Shown piece by piece: positions 61,266 to 64,000 of a stretch of DNA of 64,000 nucleotides (positions within the stretch are counted from its first letter, which is position 1; every line of letters starts with the position of its first letter). The position numbers and the translations under genes were made by a program. The notes below the pieces were generated by a model. That model was not told the origin of the DNA. It worked only from the letters and a program-made list of their open reading frames with translations, and made no database searches. The stretch comes from Branchiostoma lanceolatum (Eukaryota > Chordata > Leptocardii > Amphioxiformes > Branchiostomatidae): NCBI RefSeq assembly GCF_035083965.1, contig NC_089738.1, forward strand, positions 13,108,734 through 13,172,733, given 5' to 3'.

Positions 61266-61988
61266 AATATTATATTTATGGTGTCATGGCTTCTTAGTGA
61301 CCTGTTCTCTTTAGGATAACATCTACTAACATAATTCCACCAGGGTACATGATTCTGCCACCCTTAATAAGATCTCCAATGCCCCCTAGTATAATTCACT
61401 CCTGTGTATCTAAACTGTGCATACATGGGAGGTGCTGCACTAGAGATCTCTAGATCTCAAAGTCAACCACACTTTTTCAAAGTGGCGGATTTAACCCAGC
61501 GGAGTAATGTTAATGGAGGTTAATAGCGTAATTCTGGACAACTTGGTAAACTCAAGCTCAAATTTAAGAAGTTAAAATTGAGATCAAAAGTTTGTTCAAG
61601 GAGGTTAAAAATCATTAACCTCATTGGTTAGTCCTCTCATCGCATTTTGACCATCAGACCATGAAATGTAATCAGAAAAATAGAATTTCTCAAAAATTAT
61701 CATCTGAAAAAAAATGTACGTTTTACTTACTGGACAAAGTTTCTAATCGCAAGTTTGCGCAAAGCCCTGACGTCACAAAACATCACCCCCGTGATGCCTC
61801 CTGGGTGTTTTGACCCGGAAGTGAATGTTATATAATAGCAGACGACATCGCTGGAGGTCACGCTGTTGCATAAAATACTGTGCAGCGTTTTCAGCAAGAT
61901 CTCGTGAACGCTGCACTTGATAACTAATATTTAGCAAAACTAGACACTCTTTTAAACAGCTGTGTTGATCTAAACGTTCCCAATAGTC
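61266..61988. other. Interval between FXR and the AFG1-like gene
   Basis: AT-rich, with a short hairpin at about 61594-61623 (gaggttaaaaatcattaacctc). It presumably contains the promoter and 5' UTR of the AFG1-like gene; no distinct element seen. Confidence 0.45.
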
Positions 61989-64000
61989 ATGTTTTGCCGG
62001 GTTTTAGGACAGAGCGTTCCAACCTTGGTGAGAGGACGCCGGGATCTCCTGCTATATTTTCCCGGTAAGTCGCTCTTATACAAATCATCAATATTTGCGT
62101 AAAGGAAATGTTTCCAACAGATCCTGTGGGGTGTAGATAATCGGAAATGTTTTCTTGTGGTTTTGATAATTGTGTAACGTTGATGGACCACACAGTTGTG
62201 CCTGGGGGCGGTGGAAACCAGGAGGGATTATATCATCGATCGTGACCTAGTTTTTCTCGACCTGATCTAAACCTGGCCTGGTAGTAGTCTCCAACCAGAC
62301 CCAATGGATTGCAAAGACCGTATTTTAATTCAACTGGAAGAAGGAGCTTGTAATTCAACCTATAGATCTGCTTGGAGATTAGCCTGGTAGTACTGTCTCT
62401 CGAAGTCCTAGGTCTCTCCAATGAGGTTATTAGATAGAATATGTATATAGAACCTCATTGGTCTCTCCTAGGGCTATAGGGTGGGTTTCCTCGCCACTGG
62501 AACCCTCTATCCCCGCATAATTATTTTGTGGTCCCTGGAAACAGTCTGGATTCCAGGTATAAATTTCCTTGGTATAACGTTCTTTATTTGAATACATTTC
62601 TAACCACAATGTGTCTTCTTTATCAATTCCATAAAGTGCATACTAGTCAGTTCCCTTGCTTAGACAAGTCTTGTAATTCTGTAGCCTGACTGGACTTTCT
62701 CTGGCTGACTGGAGCTTCTCTGGCTAGTTTATATGATTTTAAGTCACCAAGAGGTAAATACCTAGAAAAACAATTGACTCGTAACTGAACCAAGCGTACG
62801 CCAGCACCAACAGACCATGTCTAGCGATATAATGTTAATAGACGCTAAACAAGGACAACAACAACGGTTTAGGCGCCGGTGTAGATCTGCTTGGAGATTA
62901 TCAGTCTTGTGGCTTTCTCTCCATGCCTAGGTCAGTGTCGCCTGCTGTCATCAGGCCCAATCCAAGCCTACGCCAAGGCCCTCCAGCACCAGCACCTGTT
63001 ACCTGATGACCATCAGCAGGCAGTGGTGGCCAGGATGCAGGGTCTTTACAACAGACTCAAGGACTACCAACCTCCAGATCCTGAAAAAACACAAGGTGAT
63101 GAACACATTCTGTATAGATTTGTGCTGAAGGTGTTAGCTTTTGATTCATTTTGCATCCCTCCAATCAAAGAGCTTTAATACAGGTCCCTTGGTATCAAAG
63201 CTCCTCGCTACGTTTGATATATTTTAAGAAATTTGATAAGCTTTAAGAAGATCAACTTACTCTCTTATCTACATGTTTGTCTTTTCTACACAGATGAAAC
63301 AAGTGAAAGAGAAAAAGATACCACCAAGGAATCAGGAGAAGTCAGCGCTGAGTCTAGCGAGCCCCCTCCCCTGTTCAAACCACCGCCAGGCCTCTATCTC
63401 CATGGAGAAGTGGGCTGTGGTAAAACAGCTCTGCTCGACCTCTTCTACAACTCCGCACCCACTGAAGCCAAGAAACGTGTCCACTTCCAGTCCTTCATGC
63501 TGCACTTGTACTCAGAGATCAACAGGTGGAGCCTCTGCACGGATGGGATGGAGCTGGACCAGGACGGCCCCGTCCAGACCATCGCTCGGCAGATCTTCGG
63601 CGACGCCTGGCTGATCTGCTTCGACGAGATGCAGTTCAGCGACTACGGGACGTCGGCGCTTCTGGAGGGCCTGTTTGCTCACATGGTCGCTGACGGTGCC
63701 GTCATCATTGCTACCTCCAACAGGGATCCCCACAGTCTAGGAGCCTCGTCATTCAGCCTGGAGAGCCAGACGAAGGATCGCCAGTCCAACCTCGGTAGAC
63801 TCCTCAGCGAGAGCTGTGAGATTGTACATATAGACTCAGAAAAGGATTATCGGCTGGTCCAGTCTGTGGGACAGCAGGCCTACTTTTCTCCCATATCCCC
63901 ACTGAATGAAGACCTGCTTGACCAGGTGTTTAAGGCGGCTGTTGGTACTGAGAACGTGACGCCATCAAGTGTGACGGTCTACGGGAGAAAGGTGGACATC
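61989..64000 (+). CDS. AFG1L: AFG1-like mitochondrial AAA ATPase (5' part; continues past window)
   Basis: Three exons: 61989-62064, 62931-63095, 63294 to the window edge. Phases agree, giving 316 residues so far. The first 25 residues (MFCRVLGQSVPTLVRGRRDL) are Arg-rich and lack acidic residues until Asp19, as in mitochondrial presequences. Exon 2 carries the family leader (GPIQAYAKAL...PDDHQQ). The ATPase core shows PPPGLYLHGEVGCGKTALLD (Walker A, Lys124), KKRVHFQSFMLHLY, Walker B LICFDEMQ (Asp191/Glu192) and sensor-1 IIATSNRDP. Yeast Afg1 and human AFG1L act in quality control of mitochondrial proteins. Several positions differ from the usual family sequence: FDEMQFSDYGTSALLEGLF where AFG1L has FDEFQVTDIADAMIL, and a FSLE segment after the sensor. 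It may therefore be a second AFG1-type paralogue. Confidence 0.88.
62744..62870. repeat. Dispersed repeat with CAACAA-rich tail (copy 2)
   Basis: caattgactcgtaactgaac, gtctagcgatat and ggacaacaacaacgg match the copy at 26527-26665. It lies in intron 1 of the AFG1-like gene. Confidence 0.6.

Overview
The window looks like cephalochordate (lancelet, Branchiostoma-type) nuclear DNA. The genes are intron-rich with GT-AG introns of 0.1-3 kb. Proteins are clearly chordate-like, and families that are multicopy in vertebrates (FMR1/FXR1/FXR2) appear here as one pre-duplication gene. Introns and UTRs are full of short inverted-repeat elements. The species call is inference; the gene identities rest on protein motifs and on splice phases that close exactly.

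Eight protein-coding genes were resolved by joining exons across both strands: (1) the 3' end of an unrecognised acidic protein gene (+, 1-2308); (2) a muscle-type alkali (essential) myosin light chain (-, 6704-11641, 192 aa); (3) GRTP1, a TBC-domain RabGAP (+, 12469-18845, 343 aa); (4) an arylacetamide deacetylase/NCEH1-type membrane esterase (-, 22345-24576, 400 aa); (5) a small RIIa docking-domain protein (+, 27051-28086, 113 aa); (6) WDR44, the Rab11-binding WD-repeat protein (-, 31283-42579, 1029 aa); (7) an FMR1/FXR-family RNA-binding protein (+, 43172-58939, 698 aa); (8) the 5' part of an AFG1-like mitochondrial AAA ATPase (+, 61989 to beyond the window).

Orientation alternates strictly for the first seven genes (+ - + - + - +), giving three head-to-head promoter intervals (MLC/GRTP1, esterase/RIIa, WDR44/FXR) and three tail-to-tail intervals. 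WDR44 and FXR start codons are only 592 bp apart. The genes do not form a pathway. What links them is ancient chromosomal neighbourhood: several human counterparts lie at SOXB-linked regions (13q34, 3q26, Xq24-27).

The rest is introns, long 3' UTRs and repeats. The best-supported elements are three hAT-like MITEs (two with perfect 8-bp target duplications, one with 7/8), a 79-bp perfect fold-back with an 8-bp duplication in the WDR44 3' UTR, a TTAA-flanked piggyBac-like MITE family, and a TACTGTAAA-ended inverted-repeat family. There are also minisatellites and degenerate dispersed repeats. I saw no CRISPR array, rRNA or intact tRNA gene.

No wholly new multi-gene system is evident. The most interesting items are gene-level oddities: a duplicated splice-acceptor/exon fragment in GRTP1, a proline-rich C-terminal extension on WDR44, a GC-AG intron and a possible alternative terminal exon in FXR, triplicated splice acceptors in the myosin light chain gene, and a uORF ending one codon before the RIIa start.
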